Origin: DATLMR01 sp035634255
GTDB taxonomy: Bacteria; Acidobacteriota; Blastocatellia; UBA7656
NCBI GenBank assembly: GCA_035634255.1
Contig: DASQDI010000088.1
Span: 1-41,557, forward strand
Direction: 5' to 3'
Length of the DNA stretch: 41,557 nucleotides
The stretch's first letter is position 1. Every line of letters begins with the position of its first letter. A program made the position numbers and the translations under genes. The notes below the pieces were generated by a model. It was not told the DNA's origin. It saw only the letters and a list, made by a program, of their open reading frames with translations, and made no database searches. This document shows positions 1 through 9,068 of the stretch, in pieces.

Positions 1-438
1 ACGGTCGAATATGTCCCTGACGCCGAACCTGGCGGCCGTCGCAGGCATCAGCTGCATAAGGCCTGAGGCCCCCTTCACCGACACCGCCATCCTGTTGAAG
101 CCTGACTCGGCCCTCATCACAGACAGCACCAGGCACGGGTCGAGCCCGTGTCTCGCCGACGCCTCATGAACAAGGGCGTCTATGAGCGCGTTCCCTGATG
201 ATATGTGGTTGCCCTGCGAATGGCCGCGCGACGGCGGAGGCATGTTCACGGTCAAAGCCTGCGGCTGCGAAATGCCCGCCGCGCGCGGCTTCTTCGACGC
301 CTCCTCGTTCGCCATCCGCTGCTGGTCCGTATCTGAGAGGGGGACCGGCGGGCGCTCGGGCGGGGAGAGCAGGTGTTGCGCCTGAACAAGGGCGGGGGCC
401 GCCAGCAAAAATATAAGAGCCGCCATTCTCCTGAACAT
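1..438 (-). CDS. Lytic transglycosylase, SLT domain (partial, C-terminus outside window)
   Basis: Reading the minus strand from an ATG at 438 gives 146 codons open to the window edge. Residues 1-21 form a signal peptide ending in a VQA-Q type cleavage site. Residues about 22-82 are a low-complexity, Pro/Ser/Gln-rich linker. The soluble lytic transglycosylase fold then begins: a helix ALIDALVHEASARHGLDP, the catalytic Glu in RAESGFN, and the GLMQLMPATAARFGV motif typical of SLT/VirB1-type enzymes. The family cleaves the MurNAc-GlcNAc bond of peptidoglycan with 1,6-anhydro product formation, so it should act in the periplasm. It starts 4 bases after the stop of the VirB9-like gene, so the two are probably co-transcribed; a VirB1/VirB9 pairing suggests opening the wall for an envelope-spanning protein, which is inference. 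Family assignment is firm; the partner role is not. Confidence 0.88.
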   Translation of the reverse strand, partial: MFRRMAALIFLLAAPALVQAQHLLSPPERPPVPLSDTDQQRMANEEASKKPRAAGISQPQALTVNMPPPSRGHSQGNHISSGNALIDALVHEASARHGLDPCLVLSVMRAESGFNRMAVSVKGASGLMQLMPATAARFGVRDIFDR

Positions 439-442
439 AAGC

Positions 443-1450
443 CTACTGCACATTGACTCTCACGATCTCGGCGTTGTTCTCTCCGCGCACGGACAGGACG
501 AGGCGGTTGCCCGCCGGGGCCGACGCGGCGTCGAAGGCGAGGACCCCGGAGAGCGATTCTCCCGGATCGAGCTTGTTCTCGGGCTTGGTCTGCATGACCT
601 GAAACTGGACCGGGGCCGTGGCCTTCGCCCGGCCCGATTCGAGCGAGATGGAGTTGAATTCAAACGGGGCCGCGCCGTTGTTTTGCAGGGTGTAACGCAC
701 GTAAGACCTTTGATTGAAGACCAGCACTCGGGGGTCGAGCGAGATGATGATATTCCTGCCGACCGCGCGCGGGGATTCGATCTTGATCTCGCGAGTCCCC
801 ATCATCATCGCCTTCACGAGCCGCCGCTCGATCTCCTGCTCGGCGTGTTCGGAGGCGTTGCGCTCCGTCTCCGCCGCGCGGGCCTCGGCCTCGGCCATTA
901 TCTCGCCCGCCTGCCTGCGGGCTTTATCGAGGATATCTTCGGCTTGCGCGGTCGCCTGATCGATCAACTGCTGCCCGGCCACGGACTGATCCGCGGAGGG
1001 TTGCTGTCTGGCGGGCGGGCGCGCCAGAGGCTGAGCCCCCTTCGCGGGCTGGGCCTGCTCCGGCTCGTTCACCACGTTGATCACGCGGTGCGCCTGCGGA
1101 GGGGTCGCGATGGTTATGTCGAAATTGTAAGTGCGGTCCCCTTTCTCGCCGGTCTTGACGAACAGATTGCTCATCCCCTTCGAGGCGACCGGCTTCACAA
1201 AAATGTCCTTGCCGCTGCGCTGAATGACGAAGCTGCCCTTGCCCGTGGTCGGGTCGTAGAGGTCCCCGCAGATGATCTCCTGTACCGGCTCGGGGAAAGA
1301 TATTCTGGTGGTGAGCGCCTGCGCGGTCCTCACGAGCCCGATCTGATTCGGGCCGAGAGCTATGGTGTTGATGGGCGACTGCGCCTGCGCGGTCGTAAAA
1401 ATCGGGACGAACGACACGAGAAAAAGAATCGATACTGCACGAGCTGTCAT
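443..1450 (-). CDS. VirB9/TrbG/CagX-like secreted protein with central coiled coil
   Basis: 335 residues. A signal peptide (1-23, ending AQA) is followed by a beta-rich domain at about 25-120. Its pattern (VQEIICGDL, then SGKDIFVKPVASKGMSNLFV, then RTYNFDI) resembles the N-terminal half of VirB9/CagX proteins of type IV secretion systems. Residues about 130-155 are Pro/Gln-rich. Residues about 160-215 are an Ala/Glu/Arg-rich helix predicted as a coiled coil. The C-terminal 115 residues look like a second beta domain and do not match the usual VirB9 C-terminus by eye. The start ATG is preceded by GAGG at a good distance. No other T4SS gene lies in the window, so a stand-alone envelope role with the following transglycosylase is more likely than a full conjugation system. 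VirB9-like N-domain: likely; function: unknown. Confidence 0.68.
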   Translation of the reverse strand: MTARAVSILFLVSFVPIFTTAQAQSPINTIALGPNQIGLVRTAQALTTRISFPEPVQEIICGDLYDPTTGKGSFVIQRSGKDIFVKPVASKGMSNLFVKTGEKGDRTYNFDITIATPPQAHRVINVVNEPEQAQPAKGAQPLARPPARQQPSADQSVAGQQLIDQATAQAEDILDKARRQAGEIMAEAEARAAETERNASEHAEQEIERRLVKAMMMGTREIKIESPRAVGRNIIISLDPRVLVFNQRSYVRYTLQNNGAAPFEFNSISLESGRAKATAPVQFQVMQTKPENKLDPGESLSGVLAFDAASAPAGNRLVLSVRGENNAEIVRVNVQ

Positions 1451-1632
1451 GCGCTTTCCTCACCCGAAATGTAGAGGGGTTTAATGCCAGAGTGGGGACA
1501 AAAGGTGAATGCAAATGCACCGGTATTGTGGCAAAGAACCGGCGCGAGGGCAATACTTATTTCACCCGTAAAGGTTAAGTCTTCGCGCCCATTGGCGAAT
1601 CCCGGCCCGGTAAAAAGTACCCGATTGGGCCA

Positions 1633-1660
1633 TTGACTATTAGATTTTTTGAGTTAAAAC
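1633..1660 (+). promoter_or_regulatory. Candidate sigma-70 promoter for the 1757-2359 gene
   Basis: TTGACT at 1633-1638 and TAAAAC at 1655-1660 are separated by 16 bases in an AT-rich stretch that contrasts with the GC-rich surroundings. The predicted transcript would carry a leader of about 90 bases before the ATG at 1757. The 306-base divergent spacer 1451-1756 must also hold the promoter for the VirB9-like gene; a TTGCCC/CACAAT pair on the minus strand was seen but is too weak to annotate. Confidence 0.5.
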
Positions 1661-1756
1661 ATATCTGTGGCTCTCACCTCCGAATGCGGGTGTTTGAATC
1701 GGGCCACCAGAGTGTGACCGAGGATTCTTTCATAAGACCAATATAACGGAGACGCT

Positions 1757-2359
1757 ATGCCCCCCCGACTCTTCCTGTTATGCGGCGCTCTCGTGACCGC
1801 CATGCTTTTTCACGAAACGGCTTCGGCCCAGCAGTACCTCGAATTCCTTGGCCGCCCGAAGACGGGCGAGATCAAGTACTCGCCGAAGTACAACATTCCC
1901 TACAGGGACAATGGCTTCAACGCCCCTAAAAAACGCAAGTGGAAAAAGGCGGCCAACCGCAACGCGCCGGAGTGGGTGATCGAAGAGATCAAGGCATTTC
2001 CGGGCGCGCCCGACGCCATCGGCGTGTGGGTAGACGAGGCATTCGACGCGGCGCGGGCATCCTTCACGAAATGCGGGGGGCACCTCGCGGCCTTCGCCGC
2101 CGGCGTCACCCCCGGATCGGTCACGGGCGTAACCATCGAGTCCACGATCTGGTACGAGCCCGCTCTACAGAAGATACTCGCGGGCGGGTACTACCCCGAC
2201 ACCCGCTCGATACGTGTGGTCAACGTCTACTACGGCTCGACCGGGCAGTACAGGCACGCCCGCCTGCTTCTGATCTGGGAGATGAAAAACCACTTCGCCT
2301 TCCTCGCGGGCTTGCAGAGCGAGCCGACCTTCCCGGCCTGGCCCTGCGGCGCGCGGTGA
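1757..2359 (+). CDS. Secreted protein of unknown function
   Basis: 200 residues; I do not recognise the family. A signal peptide (about 1-24, ending ASA-Q) is clear. The mature part opens with a Lys/Arg-rich segment (about 35-70; KKRKWKKAANRN) and continues as a mixed alpha/beta region containing GVWVDEAFDAARASFTKCGG and, near the end, a Tyr-rich stretch (YYPDTRSIRVVNVYYGSTGQYRHARLLL). Two cysteines (in TKCGG and the C-terminal PCGAR) could form a disulfide outside the cytoplasm. A purine-rich GGAG precedes the ATG. It is transcribed alone, away from the VirB9-like gene and toward the FecR-like gene, with which it converges. Coding status is supported by the signal peptide, ribosome site and promoter; function is unknown. 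Confidence 0.75.
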   Translation: MPPRLFLLCGALVTAMLFHETASAQQYLEFLGRPKTGEIKYSPKYNIPYRDNGFNAPKKRKWKKAANRNAPEWVIEEIKAFPGAPDAIGVWVDEAFDAARASFTKCGGHLAAFAAGVTPGSVTGVTIESTIWYEPALQKILAGGYYPDTRSIRVVNVYYGSTGQYRHARLLLIWEMKNHFAFLAGLQSEPTFPAWPCGAR

Positions 2360-2377
2360 AGCGCGCCGGATAGAAAT

Positions 2378-2410
2378 AAGGCGCGGAGCCGATCTCCCGG
2401 CCCGCGCCTT
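2378..2410. terminator. Inverted repeat between convergent genes, possible bidirectional terminator
   Basis: AAGGCGCGG (2378-2386) and CCGCGCCTT (2402-2410) form a perfect 9-bp stem around a 15-base loop. It sits between the stop of the secreted protein gene (2359) and the stop of the convergent FecR-like gene (2442). No run of T follows on either strand, so a Rho-independent terminator is only possible, not shown. Confidence 0.45.
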
Positions 2411-2441
2411 GAATGCGCAATGCCCTTCTGAAGGCGATTCT

Positions 2442-3209
2442 TTAAGGAACTATTTCGCTCGCCCTCGGGGGGATGCCCCCGCGGGCGTTGCTGTTCGATC
2501 CCGCCATAACGCCGAGCGCGATGCCTCCGGCGAGTCCGGCCAGGACTATGTAACCGGCCGGGCCGGGGCCCACGTAAGTAGAGTTTTTGGCCGGCGGGTT
2601 GTCGTCGTCACCCTGATCGGTCTGATCGTCCGCGTCGTCGCTTTCGATCTGAAAAGAGGTGTCGCCGCTCACGGTAGCCTCTGACGCCCCGCTGAAAGAG
2701 TTCTCCTCGCCGCCGTTGAGCGCCTGCTGGCCGCCCGACGAGCTGACCTCGACGTGACCGCGCGCGACGCTGAAGCGGGCTGCCCGGCTCTGCAGTTTGA
2801 CGCGGCCGACCACTCCCGAGGGCAGCGATTGCGACACCACCCCGAAGCGATCAACCATCAGCTGTACCATGCCCGGCATCAGCACCAGCGTCACCGAGGT
2901 GTTAGGCTGGAGCTCGACCTGGCCCAGAGGTCCGAGGTCTATGGAAGCTGAGCCATCCTTCCCGGTTTCGATAGTGCTCCCGCTCAGAATGGTCGCGCCC
3001 GTCTGCGCCACGTTCCCGTTGATCGTCACGCGGCCCATGCCGGTCAGCATGCCCGAGAGAGTCGAGGAAGCGGATGGATCGTCGGAGTTCGACCCGACAG
3101 CCCTCTCCGCCGGAGGCGCGGCGAAGGCGCCCAGAGAGAAGACCGTCGTGAGTGCCAGCGCCAGCGCGAGGCTGAGCCCACTCCTGTAAAAAGTATTCAA
3201 TACTCGCAT
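2442..3209 (-). CDS. FecR-domain secreted protein
   Basis: 255 residues from the ATG at 3209. This start is preferred over an in-frame ATG at 3287 because GGGAGG lies just upstream of 3209 and because 3287 falls inside the predicted promoter. A signal peptide (about 1-30, ending AFA-A) is followed at about 60-160 by a FecR-type beta domain. Its hallmark order is visible: GATILSGSTIETGKDGSASI, then LGQVELQPNTSVTLVLMPG, then a segment describing a surface made of short strands. The C-terminal part is acidic (DDADDQTDQGDDD), then a Gly/Ala-rich hydrophobic stretch near 215-240 that could anchor the protein in a membrane. FecR domains of this type in non-TonB settings are thought to bind ligands or glycans. 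It lies just past the end of the polysaccharide locus but has its own promoter, so a link to the polysaccharide is only suggested. Confidence 0.78.
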   Translation of the reverse strand: MRVLNTFYRSGLSLALALALTTVFSLGAFAAPPAERAVGSNSDDPSASSTLSGMLTGMGRVTINGNVAQTGATILSGSTIETGKDGSASIDLGPLGQVELQPNTSVTLVLMPGMVQLMVDRFGVVSQSLPSGVVGRVKLQSRAARFSVARGHVEVSSSGGQQALNGGEENSFSGASEATVSGDTSFQIESDDADDQTDQGDDDNPPAKNSTYVGPGPAGYIVLAGLAGGIALGVMAGSNSNARGGIPPRASEIVP

Positions 3210-3265
3210 ATTCCCTCCCGTTAGATCACCTGGAGACCTTCCTCTTCTCTGCTCAGAGTGGCCCC

Positions 3266-3294
3266 AGACTAAGAGATGGCGCATCAAAGGTCAA
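3266..3294 (-). promoter_or_regulatory. Promoter of the FecR-like gene
   Basis: On the minus strand TTGACC (3294-3289) and TAGTCT (3271-3266) are 17 bases apart. The predicted start of transcription near 3259 leaves a leader of about 50 bases before the ATG at 3209. The -35 match is 5 of 6; the -10 is weaker. The sequence CTCTG-CT-CAGAG at 3247-3258, next to the predicted start, is a short inverted repeat that could be an operator or leader hairpin. Confidence 0.5.
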
Positions 3295-3385
3295 TAGTTT
3301 TCTTACAGCTAATTACTCGATGCCTGTAATCAATAAAGGGGCAGAACAACTCCCGAAGCGGGCCGGGTCTCCGCGCGCTCAAGGC

Positions 3386-5433
<2,048 letters not shown>

Positions 5434-5437
<4 letters not shown>

Positions 5438-6663
5438 CTTGCTAACCTGTGAGGAAAACCGACCCTTCCATGAATTATTTCTTCCGCGAGTGAGGGCATT
5501 TCATTATCTTTTTCTTTATCTTTCACCGCGGGGCCGGCCGGCCGGCCGCCCGCCGAGCGCACGCACTCGATCACGCGGTCCTGCTCTTCGGCGGAGAGGC
5601 TGCTTGAGCTCGGCAGGCAGATGCCGCGATTGAACAGGTCCTCCGACACCGCCCCTCCGAAGGTCTCCGCGTCCCTGTAAAGCGGCTGCAGGTGCATGGG
5701 CTTCCACACGGGGCGCGACTCTATGCCCTCGGCGTCGAGCTTCTCGATCAGCTCGTCGCGGCTACAGCCGAAGCTCTCCCCGTCGACGAGAAAGCAACTG
5801 AGCCAGTTCGTGTGCAGGCCGTAGGCCGCCTGCGGCATCAGGGCGATCCCGCTCAGGTCCGAGAAGGCTTCGCGGTACCGGAAGGCGACCCTCCGGCGTA
5901 GCCTTACGCGCTCTTCGAGTACTCGCAGTTGCCCGCGGCCCACCCCCGCGAGCACGTTGCTCATCCTGTAGTTGTAGCCCATCTCGGAGTGATGGTAGGC
6001 CAGCCCCGCGTCTCGCGCCTGCGTGGACCAGAAGCGCGCCCTCCTGACCATCTCCGAGTCTTCGGCGACTAGCATGCCGCCGCCCGTAGTCGTGATGATC
6101 TTATTCCCGTTGAAAGAGAAAGCCCCCACGCCGGCGAGGGTACCCGCCGGGCGGCCTTTGTAATCGGAGCCGAGCGCTTCGGCCGCGTCCTCGAGCACCG
6201 GGACGCCATACCTGCCGCAGGATTCCATGATCGGGTCCATGTCTGCGCACTGCCCGAACAGGTGAACCACGATCACCGCGCGGGGCAGGCTGTTGGCCCT
6301 CGCCTTTTTCCTGAGCGCGTCTTCTAAAATATCGGGGTCGAGGTTCCAGCTCCGCCGCTCGCTGTCGATGAAGACCGGGCGCGCGCCCTGGTAAATGATC
6401 GGGTTGACGCTGGCGACGAAAGTGAGGGACGGGCAGAAGACCTCGTCACCCGGCCCGACGCCCAGAAGCCTAAGGCCGAGGTGAATCGCCGCGGTCCCGC
6501 TGGAGAGCGCGACCGCGGGCCGGCCCATCAGCTCTCCGAACTCTTTTTCAAACGCGTCGATGTTCGGGCCGACGGTCGACAGCCAGTTCGAGGCGAAAGC
6601 CTCTCGCACGTAGCCCTCCTCCGCGCCGCCCATGTGAGGAACAGATAACAGGATTCGTTTCAT
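5434..6663 (-). CDS. DegT/DnrJ/EryC1 family sugar aminotransferase
   Basis: 409 residues from ATG 6663; a GTG at 6666 directly before it is an alternative, and TGATG overlaps the HAD gene stop. This is a PLP enzyme with the family motifs in order: ALSSGTAAIHLGL (about 52-64), CPSLTFVASVNPI (about 77-89), VEDA-type acid LEDAAEALGS (about 157-166), and the PLP lysine K188 in FNGNKIITTTGGGML. Family members aminate a 4-keto (or 3-keto) nucleotide sugar using glutamate. Coupled on one side to the dehydratase and on the other to a HAD and ATP-grasp gene, it most likely makes a 4-amino sugar. The C-terminal 30 or so residues after the usual fold (KDKEKDNEMPSLAEEI and on) are charged and look like an added tail. 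Family certain; exact sugar not determinable. Confidence 0.92.
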
Positions 6664-7358
6664 CACGTTCTTAACCCTTCCGCGAGCCGTCCTTCGAGGG
6701 CTGTCAGGCAGTCCAAAGTCAGGTGCGGCTCGTGCCCCGGACTCTCCGGTTCGAGTGACGAGTACTCGCCGCCCGGCCTGCGCACCCGCACGGTGAACAT
6801 CCCCAGGCTCCGCGCACCATAAAAGTCTTTTGCCGGGTTGTCGGCGACGTAGACGGCCCTGTGCGCCTCAGCCCGGAGCCGCTCAAGCACGGCTTCGAAA
6901 GGCCGGGGGCTCGGCTTCCAGCACTCGCGGCCGAACTCGTCCGAAAAGACCACGGCGTCGAAGTAGCGTTCGAGGCCGAGCGCCTTCCACTTGCGCCGCT
7001 GCACCCCAAGGTAGCCGTCGCTCACGAGCCCGAGCCTGTACCGCCCGTGCAGGTTCCCGATCACTTCCCCGACCTCCGCGAACGGAGAAAGCTCGGGCTC
7101 GTGCTCCCTGTAAACCCGCACGAGGTCCGGGACCGAGGCTTCCGGCGCGTGCCCGTTGCGCGCGAGCCACAGGTTGAAAGTCTCTCCGCGCACGCCCCGC
7201 CCGAACATTTCAGACAGCTCTTCCACCCCGCGCGCGGAGGGGATGCCCAGATTCCGCTCGGCCCACTCGGCCACGGCCTTGAACCCTCCGAGGACGTAAT
7301 CGCGCTCGGGGTAGAGGGTGTCGTCGAGGTCAAAAACGATGGCTTGCCACATCTTCAC
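6663..7358 (-). CDS. HAD-family hydrolase
   Basis: 231 residues from a GTG at 7358, chosen because GAGGG sits at the right distance upstream; an ATG at 7352 is the alternative. Haloacid-dehalogenase motifs are all present: motif I FDLDDTLYP with nucleophile D10 and acid D12, motif II LVSDGY, the conserved Lys in WKPSPRPF, and motif III YVADNPAKDF. The long helical insert after motif I makes it a subclass I cap type. Such enzymes usually remove phosphate from small metabolites. It overlaps the end of the ATP-grasp gene by 29 bases and the start of the aminotransferase by 1-4 bases, so it is part of the same translational unit. Substrate unknown; a sugar phosphate or the acyl-donor precursor used by the ATP-grasp enzyme are candidates. 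Confidence 0.88.
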   Translation of the reverse strand: MKMWQAIVFDLDDTLYPERDYVLGGFKAVAEWAERNLGIPSARGVEELSEMFGRGVRGETFNLWLARNGHAPEASVPDLVRVYREHEPELSPFAEVGEVIGNLHGRYRLGLVSDGYLGVQRRKWKALGLERYFDAVVFSDEFGRECWKPSPRPFEAVLERLRAEAHRAVYVADNPAKDFYGARSLGMFTVRVRRPGGEYSSLEPESPGHEPHLTLDCLTALEGRLAEGLRT

Positions 7359-8322
7359 GGTCGCCCTCGCTCAGCAAAAAAGAGTCGTCGTAACGGGTCA
7401 GAAAGAGGTTCTCCCGGTAGCTTCCGAGAGGCGGTATGACGACGCTCAGGCCCGCGGCCCGCGCGAGCAGCCACCGCGGGGAGTCGGCCCCCGCGGCTAT
7501 GCCGAGCGGGATGCCCCCGCCCAGCCGCGCGTTGATTTCGGTGAAGTACGGCACGCCGTCTTTCATCATGCACTGGGCCGTGATCGGCCCGACTGCCGGC
7601 AGCCCCTTCGCGATCTTCACGCAGGCCTCGATGATGGCCTTATCGCGGACCGTCACGCCTTTCGAGACTTCCCCGCATCGCACCTCGATGCGCCGCCGCG
7701 AGACCACCGCGAGCACGCTCCCGTCCACGTCGCACGCGATGTCGCTGGTTATCTCGGGCCCCGGCAGGTACTCCTGAATGATCGGCATCGGCACGTACTT
7801 CGAAAAGAAGGCGAGCTCTTCCGCGTTGTTTACCCTGAAGGTGTGCTGCGAGGCGCTCCCTTCGCGCGGCTTGATGAAGAGCGGGAACTCGGCCCGCGCG
7901 GGGTCGAGTTGTTCGGGCAGCCACGAGCGCGCCGTGCGCAGCCCCATACGATTGAAGAACTCTACAGTCTTCCACTTGTCAGAGGTGATCCGCGCCGCCT
8001 CGCACGACACGACGGCCACGCGCGCCCCGGTCGCTTCGAGCTCTTCGCGGTGGCGCGCGAGCAACGGGATGTCCGGGTCGATCAGAGGGAATATGAGGGC
8101 CGGCCTCTCCCGCTCGCATATGCGCTTAAGCTCGGGGATGAACTCGCCGGAGCTCAGGCGCGGCACCATGTAGTATTTGTCCGCGACCTGCAAAGCCGGC
8201 GCGAGCGGGTCTATATCAAGTGCGATTATGTTCCCCTCTAGGCCGAGGGATCCGTAAGCGTTTCGGAATGCGCGCAGCAGTTCCACCCGGCGGCCGGCGC
8301 TGGTGAATAAAATATTGAGCAT
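7330..8322 (-). CDS. ATP-grasp ligase, carbamoyl-phosphate-synthase-like
   Basis: 330 residues. The N-terminus has a Rossmann-like pre-ATP-grasp domain (NILFTSAGRRVELLRAF, then IALDIDPLAPALQVADKYY). The ATP-grasp fold follows with SDKWKTVEFF, FPLFIKPREGSASQ (nucleotide-binding Lys), IQEYLPGPEITSD, and the metal-binding end YFTEINARLGGGIPL. Families with this fold join a carboxylate to an amine or thiol through an acyl phosphate. It is the first gene of the sub-unit read from the internal promoter at 8407-8435 and is followed by HAD, aminotransferase and dehydratase genes. I infer that it acylates or aminoacylates the amino sugar made by that module, taking the place of the missing acetyltransferase. 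No strong ribosome-binding site precedes the ATG. Confidence 0.87.
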   Translation of the reverse strand: MLNILFTSAGRRVELLRAFRNAYGSLGLEGNIIALDIDPLAPALQVADKYYMVPRLSSGEFIPELKRICERERPALIFPLIDPDIPLLARHREELEATGARVAVVSCEAARITSDKWKTVEFFNRMGLRTARSWLPEQLDPARAEFPLFIKPREGSASQHTFRVNNAEELAFFSKYVPMPIIQEYLPGPEITSDIACDVDGSVLAVVSRRRIEVRCGEVSKGVTVRDKAIIEACVKIAKGLPAVGPITAQCMMKDGVPYFTEINARLGGGIPLGIAAGADSPRWLLARAAGLSVVIPPLGSYRENLFLTRYDDSFLLSEGDREDVASHRF

Positions 8323-8406
8323 ATCGGTCTGTGGCTGTTAAGGGGGTCGGGGCAATGATTCCGGATTGGCGGTCCGGGCGGTCGAGAGGGGCATGCGCTG
8401 TCGTGC

Positions 8407-8435
8407 AGTATAAGCCAGCGACCTGCTTTGGACAA
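8407..8435 (-). promoter_or_regulatory. Internal promoter driving the ATP-grasp/HAD/aminotransferase/dehydratase unit
   Basis: On the minus strand TTGTCC (8435-8430) and TATACT (8412-8407) are exactly 17 bases apart; the -10 matches 5 of 6. It lies in the 116-base gap 8323-8438, the largest gap in the polysaccharide locus, and would start a transcript about 78 bases before the ATP-grasp ATG. This makes the last four genes separately controllable from the rest. Confidence 0.6.
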
Positions 8436-8438
8436 TAA

Positions 8439-9053
8439 TTAATATTTACATTCTTTCATCTCTCGCGAGCCCGCGAACTCCTCCATCGTCGCGTGACCGG
8501 GCTGGCTGATGCCGTCGCGCCTGAGCGCCTTTATGACCGTCAGGGCTATTATTTTTATATCGAGCGCGAGCGACTGATTATCGACGTACCAGAGGTCGAG
8601 CGCGAATTTCCGCTCCCAGTCGATGGCGTTGCGGCCATTGATCTGCGCCCACCCCGTGATGCCCGGCCTCGCGTCGTGGCGGCGCATCTGCTCCCGCGTG
8701 TAGCGGCCGAGGTACTGCATCAGCAGGGGCCGGGGCCCGACCAGACTCATCTCGCCTTTGAGCACGTTCACAAGCTCCGGCAGTTCGTCAAAGCTCGTGG
8801 CGCGGAGGAACCGCCCGAACCGCGTGAGCCTCTCGGCGTCGGGCAGAAGGTCTCCGCCGGGGCCGCGGGCGTCGGTCATCGTGCGGAACTTCATCAGGGT
8901 GAACGGCCGGCCTCCGAGTCCGGGGCGCGTCTGCCTGAACAGGACCGGGGAGCCGAGCCTGACGCGCACCAGAACGGCGAGCGCAAGCAGCAGGGGCGAG
9001 AGCGCCGCGAGCGCGGAGAGGCTGAGCGTGATGTCGAAAAGGCGCTTTGTCAT
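8439..9053 (-). CDS. Monotopic phosphoglycosyl transferase (PglC/WcaJ catalytic-domain type)
   Basis: 204 residues, the short form with only the catalytic domain (Bac_transf). It has the N-terminal re-entrant hydrophobic helix (about 5-32), KRLFDITLS at the start, the FRQTRPG and FTLMKFRTM motifs, the catalytic Asp89-Glu90 in SFDELPELVNVLKGEMSLVG, PRP, and the C-terminal PGITGWAQINGRN segment. These enzymes start glycan assembly by moving a phospho-sugar from a UDP-sugar to undecaprenyl phosphate at the inner face of the membrane. Small PglC-like members often use UDP-amino-deoxy sugars, which fits the dehydratase/aminotransferase pair nearby; sugar choice is inference. This is the only initiating transferase seen in the locus. 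Confidence 0.93.
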   Translation of the reverse strand: MTKRLFDITLSLSALAALSPLLLALAVLVRVRLGSPVLFRQTRPGLGGRPFTLMKFRTMTDARGPGGDLLPDAERLTRFGRFLRATSFDELPELVNVLKGEMSLVGPRPLLMQYLGRYTREQMRRHDARPGITGWAQINGRNAIDWERKFALDLWYVDNQSLALDIKIIALTVIKALRRDGISQPGHATMEEFAGSREMKECKY

Positions 9054-9068
9054 AATCGATCAATCTCC

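Noticed and set aside
3209..3287. Upstream ATG for the FecR-like gene (26 extra residues)
   Set aside because: It overlaps the -35/-10 elements and puts a polar stretch in front of the signal peptide; the ATG at 3209 has a GGGAGG site.
3352..3362. Terminator after the polysaccharide locus
   Set aside because: Only CCCG-AAG-CGGG, 4 bp, with no T run; too weak to annotate.
8238..8435. Small minus-strand frame (65 codons) upstream of the ATP-grasp gene
   Set aside because: It runs over the predicted promoter and into the real gene in another frame; no motif.
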